DNA of 64,000 bases, from assembly GCF_019973375.1 (NCBI RefSeq), contig NZ_BPTV01000002.1, positions 481,228-545,227 on the forward strand, given 5' to 3'. Positions 8,516-17,634 of this stretch are shown here, piece after piece; position 1 is the stretch's first letter, and every line of letters starts with the position of its first letter. Origin of the DNA: Prevotella lacticifex (GTDB lineage Bacteria; Bacteroidota; Bacteroidia; Bacteroidales; Bacteroidaceae). The notes below the pieces were generated by a model. It did no database searches. It was not told the origin of the DNA and saw only the letters and a program-made list of their open reading frames with translations. The position numbers and the translations under genes were made by a program.

Positions 8516-10631
8516 GCTCCACGCCATACTTCTCGGCCTCAGCGTTGAGGGCCTCCTGCGAGCGGAACGGCTCCTCGCCCTCGGCGACGGGCTGGAAGGC
8601 GTTGGTGCCACGTCCATCGACGATGCGGCCGTTGGCGGTATCGCGCAGTCCGTAGTCGACGGTGCGCATGAGATCGTGGCGCAGGTCAGGGTCGTAGACC
8701 GAGGTATAGACCTCCACACGGCTCAACAGATTGCGCGGCATCCAGTCGGCCGAACCGAGGAAGTACTTGTTGTGGCTGCCATTACAGAAGATGAGGATGC
8801 GCGAATGCTCGAGATAGCGGTCGATGATGCCCACACACTTGATGTTGTCGCTCACACCGGGGACACCCGTCACCAACGAGCAGTTGCCGCGGATGACGAT
8901 GCCTATCTTCACGCCGGTCTGAGAGGCCTGATAGAGTTTGGCCACCATATCCTTGTCGGTGATGTGGTTGATCTTCATCTTCACCCACGCCGGTTTTCCA
9001 GCTTTAGCGTTCTTTATCTCCACATCGAGCAGACGGAGGATGCGGTTCTTCATTGAGTTCGGCGACACCATCAGTTCGCGGAACTGAGGGTGGATATATG
9101 GATGCTCAATAAAGTCGAACACCTTCGACACTTCCTTCACTATCCCGGCGCGCGCCGTCATCATTATATAATCGGTATATATCTTTGCGTTGCCCTCATG
9201 GAAGTTTCCCGTTCCTATGCAGGCTATATCGCCATTCTTCGTCGAGATATGCAGGAGTTTGGAATGGACTTTAAGACCCTCCACACCGTATATTACATTT
9301 ACGCCCTCGTCCTGCATACGGCGGCTCCACTTGATGTTGCTCTCCTCGTCGAAACGGGCCAGGAGCTCCACGACGGCGGTAACCTTCTTGCCGTTGCGGG
9401 CAGCGCTGATGAGGGCTTTCACCACCCGGGAGTCCTTAGCCAGACGATAGAGGGTGGTCTTTATCTCCTTAACCTCCGGCTTGAGCGCAGCTTCCTGGAG
9501 CACACGCAGATAGCAGTCGAAGGAGTCGTAGGGCACATGGATGAAACGGTCCTTCTCCCGAATCTTGTCGAGAATGCTGTCGGCGGAGGCGAAAACCGGT
9601 TTCACCACATGCCGCCACTTAGGATACTTCAGCTCGTCGTGGCCGCAACTTGGGAACGACATCAGGTCCTTATGGTTCTGATAGCGGCCGCCGGCGAGCG
9701 ACGTATCGAGTTCGTCGAGGTCGAGGCGCTCCTGAATTTTCTTCAGAATATCCTTTGGCATCTCCTTGTCGTAGAGCACCCTGACAGCATCGCCACGCTT
9801 GCGGCTGTCGATGCCCTGGCGGATACGCTCAAGGGTGCCGTAGTCCTGGTCGTTGTCGATTTCCATCTCGGCATCCTTCGTGAACTTGAACGAGTAGGCG
9901 GAATAGGCCGCCGGCTTCATGCCGAGGAAGATGATGGGCAGACAGTAGCGGATGACATCGTCGAGATACATTATATTCTCGAAGCCGTCGCTCGACGGAA
10001 TCTTCACCCAGCGGCCCACCTGGCGGTCAGGAATTTTCACTATGGCCAGACGGGTCTTATGCTTGCCGATGGCATCCTTGTCGGCATCGGTAAGGGCTTT
10101 GCGCTCCACGACGAGGTAGATGCGGTTGTCCTCTAATTTCGCAATATTATCGATGTCGTGAAGCCACATGGCGTTGACCGACCCGTTGAGTTTATCGAAG
10201 TAAAAGTTACGGAGGAAGGAGCGCTGTTCATCGTTGAGATGCTGTTCGTTGACGACGCGGATGCCATGCTGCTCAAGGAGGCCGAAGACCTCGACGACGG
10301 CCTTGTCGTACTCGCGGCTGTACTCCTCGTTGAGTCGGTTGATGGTTTTGAGGGTGCGCTTGAGGGTGTGGTTGGTTTTCTTATCCAACGACGGCTCGGC
10401 AAGCAGACGGGTTATCGATGCCACGCGGACACGGAAGAACTCGTCGAGATTGTTCGAATAAATTCCCAAAAACGACAACCGCTCGAGCAGAGGCACACTC
10501 TCCTTCTGCGCCTCCTGCAGGATACGGTGGTTGAAATACATCCAGCTAACGTCGCGTTCGACGTAGAGTCCGTCCTTCAGTTTTCTTACCGATATTTCGG
10601 CAACCTTTTCTTTCGATTCCTTTTTGTCCAT
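8511..10631 (-). CDS. ppk: Polyphosphate kinase 1
   Basis: 706 residues, normal length for Ppk1. The N-terminal domain begins DVSWMYFNHRILQEA and has LSFLGIYSNNLDEFFRVRVA, a hallmark of the family. The two phospholipase-D-like catalytic halves are present: KVHSKLLHI with the His expected to be phosphorylated, followed by IGTGNFHEGNAKIYTDY, and HSRILIF with GSADWMPRNL. It transfers the gamma phosphate of ATP to polyphosphate at the membrane or in the cytoplasm. It is paired with ppx downstream and near phosphate uptake genes. Confidence 0.96.
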   Translation of the reverse strand: MDKKESKEKVAEISVRKLKDGLYVERDVSWMYFNHRILQEAQKESVPLLERLSFLGIYSNNLDEFFRVRVASITRLLAEPSLDKKTNHTLKRTLKTINRLNEEYSREYDKAVVEVFGLLEQHGIRVVNEQHLNDEQRSFLRNFYFDKLNGSVNAMWLHDIDNIAKLEDNRIYLVVERKALTDADKDAIGKHKTRLAIVKIPDRQVGRWVKIPSSDGFENIMYLDDVIRYCLPIIFLGMKPAAYSAYSFKFTKDAEMEIDNDQDYGTLERIRQGIDSRKRGDAVRVLYDKEMPKDILKKIQERLDLDELDTSLAGGRYQNHKDLMSFPSCGHDELKYPKWRHVVKPVFASADSILDKIREKDRFIHVPYDSFDCYLRVLQEAALKPEVKEIKTTLYRLAKDSRVVKALISAARNGKKVTAVVELLARFDEESNIKWSRRMQDEGVNVIYGVEGLKVHSKLLHISTKNGDIACIGTGNFHEGNAKIYTDYIMMTARAGIVKEVSKVFDFIEHPYIHPQFRELMVSPNSMKNRILRLLDVEIKNAKAGKPAWVKMKINHITDKDMVAKLYQASQTGVKIGIVIRGNCSLVTGVPGVSDNIKCVGIIDRYLEHSRILIFCNGSHNKYFLGSADWMPRNLLSRVEVYTSVYDPDLRHDLMRTVDYGLRDTANGRIVDGRGTNAFQPVAEGEEPFRSQEALNAEAEKYGVEL

Positions 10632-10776
10632 AACAGATATAATAGTGTTTCTTCGGCTGTTCAGTTTTAAATAATATGTAGATAAAATTTACTCTTACCG
10701 ACAAGATAATTTCGACCTCAGCGAATACGCAGATATAATTACTTTCGCCGACAAGAGATTCCGTTTCTTCTGCAAA

Positions 10777-10802
10777 AAAGCCCGGTATCGGGCCCGGGCT
10801 TT
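10777..10802 (-). terminator. Rho-independent terminator after the leucine-rich-repeat gene
   Basis: AAAGCCCGG and CCGGGCTTT form a 9-bp stem with an 8-nt loop. On the minus strand it is followed by a run of T, and it overlaps the stop codon of the LRR gene. Confidence 0.85.
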
Positions 10803-11487
10803 ATTTCTTTGCTTTCTTATCCGCTGTAGCGTGAGCCGACTTCTCGTCATCGCGCTTTGAGGAGTCATCCTTTTTCTGTTCCTGTTTTCCGGTCTTCTCC
10901 GGTACCTTCTGACCATCGGCTGGTGGTGCGGCCTTGGCTGCCACAATGATGTATTCGTCGTCCTCGTCCTTATAGTGGAGGGCTTTTCTGAATTTCTGCA
11001 CCGCCTTCTCGGGCACCGTAATACTGTGGAGCTCATCGCTGTCGTCGAAAACGTGGCGGTTGATGTTATTGGGTGTACCGGCAAAGGTAACCGTCTTCAG
11101 CGAGTCGCACTCGGCAAAAGCATATCCTTCGACCGTCGTCACCGATGACGGGATATATACGTTGTCGAGACCGTCGCAGTCGTAGAAGGCATCGTTTTCT
11201 ATCTTCTTCACCGTCGACGGGATGATTACGTTCTTCAGGGCCTTCTTCCTGCGGAAAGCCATCTCGCCGATAACCTCCACACCCTCCGGAATGGCGAAGC
11301 TGTCCTTGTCGGAAAGGCAATAGACAAGGCGCTTGCGGTCGGCGGTGTAGACAGCCTGACCGTCGAAGTCGAAGTTATCGCTGTCAATCTTTTGCAGTGC
11401 GAGATTCAATACTAAGAGGTCGAATTTCTTGCTCTTCTTACCGTCTTTCGACAGCAGACGGAGAATCATTTTCTTGCTTTCTTTCAT
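10801..11487 (-). CDS. BspA-like leucine-rich-repeat protein with charged tail
   Basis: 228 residues. The middle (about 70-170) has LRR_5/BspA-type repeats of about 23 residues: IPEGVEVIGEMAFRRKKAL, IPSTVKKIENDAFYDCDGL, IPSSVTTVEGYAFAECDSL. Unlike surface BspA proteins it has no signal peptide; the N-terminus is MKESKKMILRLLSKDGKKSK, so it is probably cytoplasmic. The last 50 residues are low-complexity Lys/Asp/Glu/Gln. Function is unknown; a protein-binding role is only a guess. It has its own promoter and terminator. Confidence 0.8.
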   Translation of the reverse strand: MKESKKMILRLLSKDGKKSKKFDLLVLNLALQKIDSDNFDFDGQAVYTADRKRLVYCLSDKDSFAIPEGVEVIGEMAFRRKKALKNVIIPSTVKKIENDAFYDCDGLDNVYIPSSVTTVEGYAFAECDSLKTVTFAGTPNNINRHVFDDSDELHSITVPEKAVQKFRKALHYKDEDDEYIIVAAKAAPPADGQKVPEKTGKQEQKKDDSSKRDDEKSAHATADKKAKK

Positions 11488-11517
11488 AATTAGTTACTCC
11501 TCAAATGTGTTTCTGCT

Positions 11518-11526
11518 GCAAAATTA
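11518..11526 (-). promoter_or_regulatory. -7 box of the LRR gene
   Basis: Minus-strand TAATTTTGC, 31 nt before the start codon. Confidence 0.7.
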
Positions 11527-11631
11527 CTGACAATGTATTACAGAACTGTTACAATACATTTACGCTCCAGTTAAAATCGTGTTACGTCTTGTTACAATCC
11601 TGTATCATCCTGAAAATATTGATGTCCGCAA

Positions 11632-12699
11632 TCAGAAGTGGACCATCAGCTCGACGACAATCTTATCCTTCTCCGATACTTTAGGCACCCCGTCATGTCC
11701 ATAGAAATACTTCTCGTAGTTCACTCTGATGTCACTGAGGAATGGTTTGTCGAGACTGAGCGTCACGCCACCGGTTATTCGGCCGCGCTTATAATCGGTG
11801 GTCTTGAGGGTACGCATTCCGTCGGCAGCGGTGACCACAGCACTCGACGATCCGTCGCTGTGGTCAGTCATGAAGTCGTACCGGAGGAGTGGCGACACCT
11901 TCGTAAACAGGTATTTAGCCTGACCGTCAGCACCCTTGCGCGGCAGGTTGATGTCGTAGCTGACGAAGCTGTCGAAGGCGTGGACGGGGCGGTGGGCACC
12001 TTTCTCATAGTGCTTGTAGAGATATTCGGCCTCAGCAATGAATCCTTTCTTGTGGAAAGTCAGGCCGGCATCGTACATCATTATATTAATGTCGGAGGGC
12101 CGCACCTTCTGGGCACTGAGCACGGCGTTGAGACCGCAGGGCAGGAGGAACTGCGCCTTGGCAGAGAAGTTGATATTGTTCGTCCAGAAATCCTTCTGGT
12201 TCGTCAGTCCGGACCCGTTGTAAACACCGGCCTCGACGACGATGGGGAAACCGGCGTTGAACGTATAGCCGAGTCGCGCACCGACATCACGGACGTTGCC
12301 CACCTGCTTGGCAATGAACGAACGGTTGGCGAAATACTGCTGATACGGCGACCGATGGGCGTCGATGGTAAACGGCACACGCATCTGTCCGAGGGTGATT
12401 TTCAGCGACTTCCAGGGGTTGACCATGGCGTAGGCATCGAGCATTTTGATTGTTCCCTCATCGCAGAGGTCAATCTCAGCCTTATACGAAACGATGGGAT
12501 TGATGTTTCCAGCCACGTCGACACGTGCCGTACGCACCTCGAAACGGCCTTTCTGGTCCTGGGTCTGATATTCGTATTTTCCACGAATGGTACCGCCAAT
12601 CTTCATTGTAGGTTGGCTTTTCTGCGCCGTCATCTGCATTGCAGCGAGGCAGAAGGTCATGAGCAAGGCTCCTCTCTTAATTCTCTCTGTAGTGTTCAT
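11632..12699 (-). CDS. OprO/OprP-like outer-membrane porin
   Basis: 355 residues with a signal peptide (LLMTFCLAAMQMTAQ). The mature protein is rich in alternating beta-strand patterns and shows the phosphate-selective porin O/P pattern: KIGGTIRGKYEYQTQ at the start, then VDVAGNINPIVSYKAEIDL, LGQMRVPFTIDAHRSP and YFANRSFIAKQ. It ends in an aromatic residue (VELMVHF), as outer-membrane barrels do. It likely admits phosphate or other anions; the surrounding phosphate genes support this but do not prove it. It is on the same strand as the TonB/lipoprotein genes but has its own promoter. Confidence 0.85.
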   Translation of the reverse strand: MNTTERIKRGALLMTFCLAAMQMTAQKSQPTMKIGGTIRGKYEYQTQDQKGRFEVRTARVDVAGNINPIVSYKAEIDLCDEGTIKMLDAYAMVNPWKSLKITLGQMRVPFTIDAHRSPYQQYFANRSFIAKQVGNVRDVGARLGYTFNAGFPIVVEAGVYNGSGLTNQKDFWTNNINFSAKAQFLLPCGLNAVLSAQKVRPSDINIMMYDAGLTFHKKGFIAEAEYLYKHYEKGAHRPVHAFDSFVSYDINLPRKGADGQAKYLFTKVSPLLRYDFMTDHSDGSSSAVVTAADGMRTLKTTDYKRGRITGGVTLSLDKPFLSDIRVNYEKYFYGHDGVPKVSEKDKIVVELMVHF

Positions 12700-12732
12700 T
12701 GATTATTGTCTCGGGTTCTATACTTTTCGTTT

Positions 12733-12741
12733 GCAAAATTA
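12733..12741 (-). promoter_or_regulatory. -7 box of the porin gene
   Basis: Minus-strand TAATTTTGC, 34 nt before the start codon. Confidence 0.7.
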
Positions 12742-12842
12742 CTCGCGTTGCATTTCATTTGTGTTACAATAGTGTTAAGGTATTGATAAACCCCATTTTA
12801 GTGCGACAGATGAAACGTCCACACGCTCGCCCTACAACAAAT

Positions 12843-12878
12843 ATGGGGCACCCCGTCACTCCGACGGCAGCGCCCCAT
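12843..12878 (-). terminator. Possible terminator hairpin after the lipoprotein gene
   Basis: ATGGGGC pairs with GCCCCAT, with an inner CCGTC/GACGG stem. It lies about 50 nt past the lipoprotein stop on the minus strand. The T-run is poor, so this is a moderate call. Confidence 0.45.
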
Positions 12879-12924
12879 GAACACTTTTGAGGGAAAATAA
12901 ATTCTTGTTTACATCCTACGAAGG

Positions 12925-14463
12925 TTAGTAGACGGTGTTCTCAGGATCGAAGTTCGTCCATCCTGCTGTCCAGTCGTTGCCGCTCTGGAAAGCACCTACG
13001 AAGTTCACACGGTCGAACCAATTGTTGCCTGAGAGCTCGTCGAACGATGCCGTCAGCGAGCTGCCCACCTGCGTGGAGGCCGCGATGACTGATGCTATAC
13101 CGTTGTAGGCTGTGGCTGTCCAGTCGAGGACAGCGTTGCCGTTGGCAGGGAGCTTGAAGAATGTGCTCGAGAACGAGGGCTTCGTCACGTCGAGAGTCTT
13201 GGTCTTGTAGTCGTAGAGATGGTCTTCATAAATCTTGTTGAAATCGGTGCCCACAGCGTCCATGCCGGCGAAGGCAATGCGGTGGAGCTTCAGCAGACCG
13301 TTGGTGGCTGCCTCCTGGGTGTTGCCCTTCTCGTTGTCGAGAATCAGACCGACAGGCCAGCCGATGGCAACACTGTTGTAGCAGTTCAGACGCGAGTTGC
13401 GGCGTATGTGCATGGCAGCCTGGAACTTACCCATCGACGAACCGTTCTCAGGGTTCATGCCACCACCATTGATGTAGTCGCTGGTATTCTTGAAGTTAGC
13501 GTCGAAAGTCTTCGGGCCAAGGAAAGTCATATTCGAGAATGTTGCTGTGGTGTAAGGCTCAGCGGTAGTGCCACCGGCGTTGTTGTCGCTCTCGAAACCA
13601 TTGCTCTGCGATGCGTCGGCAATCTTCGAGTCGCGGACGGAGAGTCCATACTGAACGTTACCCGAGAATCCGTTGTCGGTATCGAAGTCGTCGTCCCAGC
13701 CGCGGAAAGCCACGAGATACTTACAGTTGACCGTACCGCCGAACCACTCGTAGGAGTCGTCGTTGGAGTAGGACACCTGCACGTGGTCGATGGTTGTGCC
13801 GGAACCGACGGAGCCGAAAGTCAGTCCGTTGATTTCCTTATCCTTCTCGAAGGGGTATCCGGCAAACTCAATACGCACATACTCGAGCACACCCGAATTA
13901 TCCTTAGGATCGTTGCCGCCGTGCTTTGTGCGCGGACCACCCTCAATCTGCTGGGCGAGCACACCGTTGTTGTTAGGAGCTTTACCACAGAGGATTACGC
14001 CGCCCCAGTCGCCGGGCTTGCGGGCTCCCGGTGCCTGCTCGGATGTGAAGACGATAGGCTGCTGATAGGTGCCGCGGGCAATGAGCTTGCCGCCCGGCTC
14101 AGCGATGAGGGCAGCCTTCGTTTCCTTGTCGCCCTTGATGACGGTTCCCGGCTCGATGGTCAGGGTGGCGCCGTTGGCTATATAGACCCATCCCTTGAGG
14201 GTGTAGGTGCCTTTCTTCAGTGTTGTGTTGCCGGTGAAGACGAATCCCTGCTCGCCGTTGCCAATCTGAGTGCCGTTGGGGTTGTCGCTGCCGTCGGCGT
14301 TGAAGAGGATACCCGTCGATGATGTCAGACCGCCGTCGGTACCCTTGGTGTACGATGTCTGCTTACTGTTGTCCGGTTCGTTGTTGTCGTCGCTGCTGCA
14401 CGCGGTCATAGAGGCCGCGAGAGCGAGGAGGCACATGCCTCCGAAAAATTTCTTTGCTTTCAT
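12925..14463 (-). CDS. Surface lipoprotein partner of the TonB receptor, beta-helix-like
   Basis: 512 residues. The N-terminus MKAKKFFGGMCLLALAASMTACSSDDN is a lipoprotein signal with Cys in SMTAC followed by an acidic export-like stretch. The body has repeating short strands and turns: YTLKGWVYIANGATLTIEPGTVIKG, KLIARGTYQQPIVFTS, GGVILCGKAP, consistent with a right-handed parallel beta-helix. It starts 29 nt after the TonB receptor stop and is very probably co-transcribed with it, as is common for such pairs in Bacteroidetes. Ligand is not known; proximity to phosphate genes suggests a phosphate-containing substrate as a hypothesis. Confidence 0.78.
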   Translation of the reverse strand: MKAKKFFGGMCLLALAASMTACSSDDNNEPDNSKQTSYTKGTDGGLTSSTGILFNADGSDNPNGTQIGNGEQGFVFTGNTTLKKGTYTLKGWVYIANGATLTIEPGTVIKGDKETKAALIAEPGGKLIARGTYQQPIVFTSEQAPGARKPGDWGGVILCGKAPNNNGVLAQQIEGGPRTKHGGNDPKDNSGVLEYVRIEFAGYPFEKDKEINGLTFGSVGSGTTIDHVQVSYSNDDSYEWFGGTVNCKYLVAFRGWDDDFDTDNGFSGNVQYGLSVRDSKIADASQSNGFESDNNAGGTTAEPYTTATFSNMTFLGPKTFDANFKNTSDYINGGGMNPENGSSMGKFQAAMHIRRNSRLNCYNSVAIGWPVGLILDNEKGNTQEAATNGLLKLHRIAFAGMDAVGTDFNKIYEDHLYDYKTKTLDVTKPSFSSTFFKLPANGNAVLDWTATAYNGIASVIAASTQVGSSLTASFDELSGNNWFDRVNFVGAFQSGNDWTAGWTNFDPENTVY

Positions 14464-14492
14464 CTTTAGATATTAATTTGTATGTAAATTAA

Positions 14493-17327
14493 TTAGAGAG
14501 TATAAGTAAGTGTCAATTGGATGTTACGTCCTGGCTTGTACTTTCGAGTTATCTCCTGGAGTTTCTTCGTCCGTCCGTCGTCGTAGGTGACGGTGGAGAA
14601 CTGCTTGTAGAGTATGCTCTGGTTGATGAGGTCGCGGACGGCGAATTTCAGTTCGAGGCGTTTCCACAGCCGCTTTCCGAAGGTGATGTCGATGGCATCG
14701 CGCGGCATCTCGTAGCTGTCGGGCACTCTGACGTTCTTTTCGCTTTCGGCACCGCCCTCGTTACGTCCCACACCGACGATGCGCTTGCCGATGCGGTTGT
14801 AGAGTATTGCGGCGTCGATGCCTGATTTTGGATTCTTATAGAACAGTCCCGTGTTGATGAGGTAGGGCGACTGACCCTGCATCGGGCGGTCGTATTCGAC
14901 GCTGCCCGGTTCAAAGTTGACACGACTGTGGATGAGCGAGCCGTTGAACGAGATCGAGAAGTTGCGCAACCCGATGAAATCGAGAGTCTTACGCAGGTCG
15001 AGCTCAAGGCCGTAGTTGTCGGCCGACTTTGCGTTCTTGTATGAATAAATGACATCTGTACCTCCCGACATGGTGTAAACCCATTCTATCGGCGAGTCGA
15101 AATGCTTGTAGAAGGCCGCGAGCGATACCATCTCACCACCCGTAGGATACCACTCCCATCGCAGGTCGAGGTTCTGGACGTAGCAGTTGCGGAGGTCGTA
15201 GTTGCCCTGTACGTCGCTGGCGAGGTCGAAATCGTAGTACACCGACGGCGAGAGCTCGCGGAACTCGGGGCGGTTGATGCTTCGTCCGTAGGCCAGCCGG
15301 AGCTGATGTTCGTCGTTGAGGCGGCAGGTCATATTCAGCGACGGGAAGAGGTCGCCGTGGCGGTAGTAGTGACTCTTATGGCTCTCCTCGAGCTGACGGG
15401 TGTTGGTTATGAGCTCCATCTGGTTCCATTCGTAGCGCAGTCCGGCGAGGATGCTGAGCCTTCCAAAGGGCAGCGAGGCCGTGACGTAGCCCGCGCCAAG
15501 GGTGTTACGACCGTCGTAGTCGTTGATTTTGTTGACATCCTCGAGCAGATAGAGCTTGTCGGCGCCGAAATTGGCGGGGTCGCTGAGCAGCGTGGGCATG
15601 TCCATGGAGCGGAAACCAGCTGGCATGGTGTTGTCGGCGGTGTTGTACCAGTAGAAGAAGTTGCGGGTCTTGTAGGAGCGGGTGCGGTATTCGCCGTAGG
15701 CTCCGGCCTTCAGCGTAGGCGTCCACGACCCGAAGTCGAACTTATGTTCGTCGTTCACCTGGAGAGATATAATGTGCTCGTCGAGTGAGGTCCACTCACG
15801 CGAGATATCGTTCTGGTAGAGCCAGACGTAGGAATCGTCGTCGGTGGATGAATTTTCACTGTAGAGAATGTATTTCCGACGGTCAGGCAACCTTCTGTTG
15901 GCATAGGCATAGCCGACACTCCAGTCAAGTGCATCGCCACTGATGTCATGCTTTCCGGTTATCTGACCCGTGTATGTTGTTCGGCTGCGGTAGTAATACT
16001 CAGCCGATTTCTCCGGTTCCGACTGTGCGCTCGTTCCCTGACGCGACGTGTACCGGCTGTTGCCAATCTGGTTGAAGATATTCTTCAGCTGATACTTGTT
16101 CTTGCCACTCGGCGAGAGGAGCGTGAGGTTGACCATAGCCCCGAGGCGCACGTTGTGGTTATACTGGTTGTCGGTAGACAGGCGCAGGGGGTTCTCGCGG
16201 TCGTTGCCCACATCATAGGCATCGTAGAAGTTGTTGATCATTCCGCGGTAGGTGCGGTACTCATTGGTGTAGTTGACAGCGGCTGTCATACCGAGACGTG
16301 CGTCGCCGATATTCCACTTCCTGGTCCAGTCGGCACCGATCTTTAGGTCGCCCAAGGGGCTGTAACTATCTGTATGCCAGTCGTTAGTGAGATGATTCCC
16401 GGTGAGTGAGTACATCGTGTTGCCACCGCTGTTGGCTCCAAGGGAGTGGAGCGAGGCACCGATGCCGCCGTGGAGCGACCGCAGTCCGCCGTCGAAGCCG
16501 AGCCAGTCGGTCGACGACGACTTTTGGGCGAGGAAGTTTTTGAATGCCGAACCGCTGTTCCAGTTGCCGCCGACGGTGATATGGAATGCGTTCGTCGTAG
16601 GAATCTCCTTGGTGTTGATGAGGATGAATCCACCGGTATAGTCGGAAGGATACTCAGCGGCAGGCGTTTTCACTATCGTGAGGTTGTCGATCTGATTACT
16701 CGGAATCATGTCGAACGAGAAAGCTCTCGTATCGGCCTCACTGCTCGGAACGGCTCCTCCGTTGATCCATACATTATTATAACGCTGCGAGAGACCACGG
16801 ACCATGACGAATTTCTCGTCGATGAGGCTCACGCCTGGCACACGGCGTATCACCTCGCCCGCATTGGAGTCCTGGGTGCGTTGTATTTCTTGTGCCGACA
16901 CATTGCTCACTATGACGGAACTCGCCTTGGTCTGCTGGATCATCGCTTTCTCTGTGTTTCGCCTTGCAACAGCGGTGACGGTGACCTCACCGAGCTTCTG
17001 TTCATCCGACTGAAGTGCTATAAGCACCTGATTCCCGGCACCATCAGCCTTCGACTGAACTCCGTCAATTTCTTGAGTCTTATAAGATATGTACTTTACA
17101 GTAAGGGAGTACTTGCGGTCACGCTCGAGATTGGAAAAGGTGAAGGTACCGTCAATGTCGGTAACCGTACGGTTTCCTGTTCCTGTCACCTCGACAGTCG
17201 CGCCGATGATTGGCTCTCCTGAGCTCTTGTCCACAACCTTGCCTCTTATCTGCTGAGCGAAGCATCCTGCCGGAACAGCAGACAGCAAGGCTATTGTAAA
17301 TACAATCTTACTTGAAATTCTTTTCAT
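14493..17327 (-). CDS. TonB-dependent receptor with carboxypeptidase-regulatory-like N-terminal domain
   Basis: 944 residues. After the signal peptide (AVPAGCFAQQ) comes a CarboxypepD_reg-like domain (QIRGKVVDKSSGEPIIGATVEV, about 25-110), then a plug domain (AGEVIRRVPGVSLIDEKFV, VRGLSQRYNNVWINGGAVP) and a 22-strand-type barrel ending in NIQLTLTYTL. It belongs to the longer group that works with a soluble lipoprotein encoded directly downstream. It imports a ligand across the outer membrane using TonB/ExbBD. The substrate cannot be read; it is downstream of a PhoBR-like pair and near a phosphate porin. Confidence 0.9.
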   Translation of the reverse strand: MKRISSKIVFTIALLSAVPAGCFAQQIRGKVVDKSSGEPIIGATVEVTGTGNRTVTDIDGTFTFSNLERDRKYSLTVKYISYKTQEIDGVQSKADGAGNQVLIALQSDEQKLGEVTVTAVARRNTEKAMIQQTKASSVIVSNVSAQEIQRTQDSNAGEVIRRVPGVSLIDEKFVMVRGLSQRYNNVWINGGAVPSSEADTRAFSFDMIPSNQIDNLTIVKTPAAEYPSDYTGGFILINTKEIPTTNAFHITVGGNWNSGSAFKNFLAQKSSSTDWLGFDGGLRSLHGGIGASLHSLGANSGGNTMYSLTGNHLTNDWHTDSYSPLGDLKIGADWTRKWNIGDARLGMTAAVNYTNEYRTYRGMINNFYDAYDVGNDRENPLRLSTDNQYNHNVRLGAMVNLTLLSPSGKNKYQLKNIFNQIGNSRYTSRQGTSAQSEPEKSAEYYYRSRTTYTGQITGKHDISGDALDWSVGYAYANRRLPDRRKYILYSENSSTDDDSYVWLYQNDISREWTSLDEHIISLQVNDEHKFDFGSWTPTLKAGAYGEYRTRSYKTRNFFYWYNTADNTMPAGFRSMDMPTLLSDPANFGADKLYLLEDVNKINDYDGRNTLGAGYVTASLPFGRLSILAGLRYEWNQMELITNTRQLEESHKSHYYRHGDLFPSLNMTCRLNDEHQLRLAYGRSINRPEFRELSPSVYYDFDLASDVQGNYDLRNCYVQNLDLRWEWYPTGGEMVSLAAFYKHFDSPIEWVYTMSGGTDVIYSYKNAKSADNYGLELDLRKTLDFIGLRNFSISFNGSLIHSRVNFEPGSVEYDRPMQGQSPYLINTGLFYKNPKSGIDAAILYNRIGKRIVGVGRNEGGAESEKNVRVPDSYEMPRDAIDITFGKRLWKRLELKFAVRDLINQSILYKQFSTVTYDDGRTKKLQEITRKYKPGRNIQLTLTYTL

Positions 17328-17351
17328 TCTATGCTTTTTTCCTTTACGATT

Positions 17352-17360
17352 GCAAAGGTA
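17352..17360 (-). promoter_or_regulatory. -7 box of the TonB receptor/lipoprotein operon
   Basis: Minus-strand TACCTTTGC, 25 nt before the start codon. The G-rich repeat tract begins about 50 bp upstream. Confidence 0.7.
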
Positions 17361-17411
17361 GCATAGCTTTATTACATCGCAGTTGCGCTGATGTTACAGG
17401 TTGATTAAATG

Positions 17412-17634
17412 TTCAGGAGGGCAGAAAGAGGGGGGAGGAAGGCAAAGAGGGGGCGCCGTTGCGTTCGACGAATTATAATTCGTCGCACAGGACGGGGCTG
17501 GCTGAGGGGAAGGCTGGGGAACGGGGGCTGAGGGGAAAACAGGGGAACGGGGGCTGAGGGGAGGGCTCAAGAAGGGAAGGCAGGGAACCGAGGGCTGAGG
17601 GGCTGGCAGGAGACCGGGTGCTGAGCGCCCTTCC
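17412..17634. repeat. G-rich degenerate tandem repeat with a 20-bp palindrome
   Basis: The 307-bp gap between the kinase gene end and the TonB receptor start contains no gene. It has three to four degenerate copies of a unit GGGGCTGAGGGG...GGGGAAC (about 27-40 bp), with many runs of three or more G on the plus strand, and a perfect palindrome at 17466-17485 centred on AATTATAATT. Several sets of four G-runs could form G-quadruplexes. Confidence 0.7.

Noticed and set aside
13219..14322. Plus-strand frame of 367 codons opposite the lipoprotein
   Set aside because: Shadow; no promoter, no ribosome site, Val/Glu/Arg-rich artefact composition.
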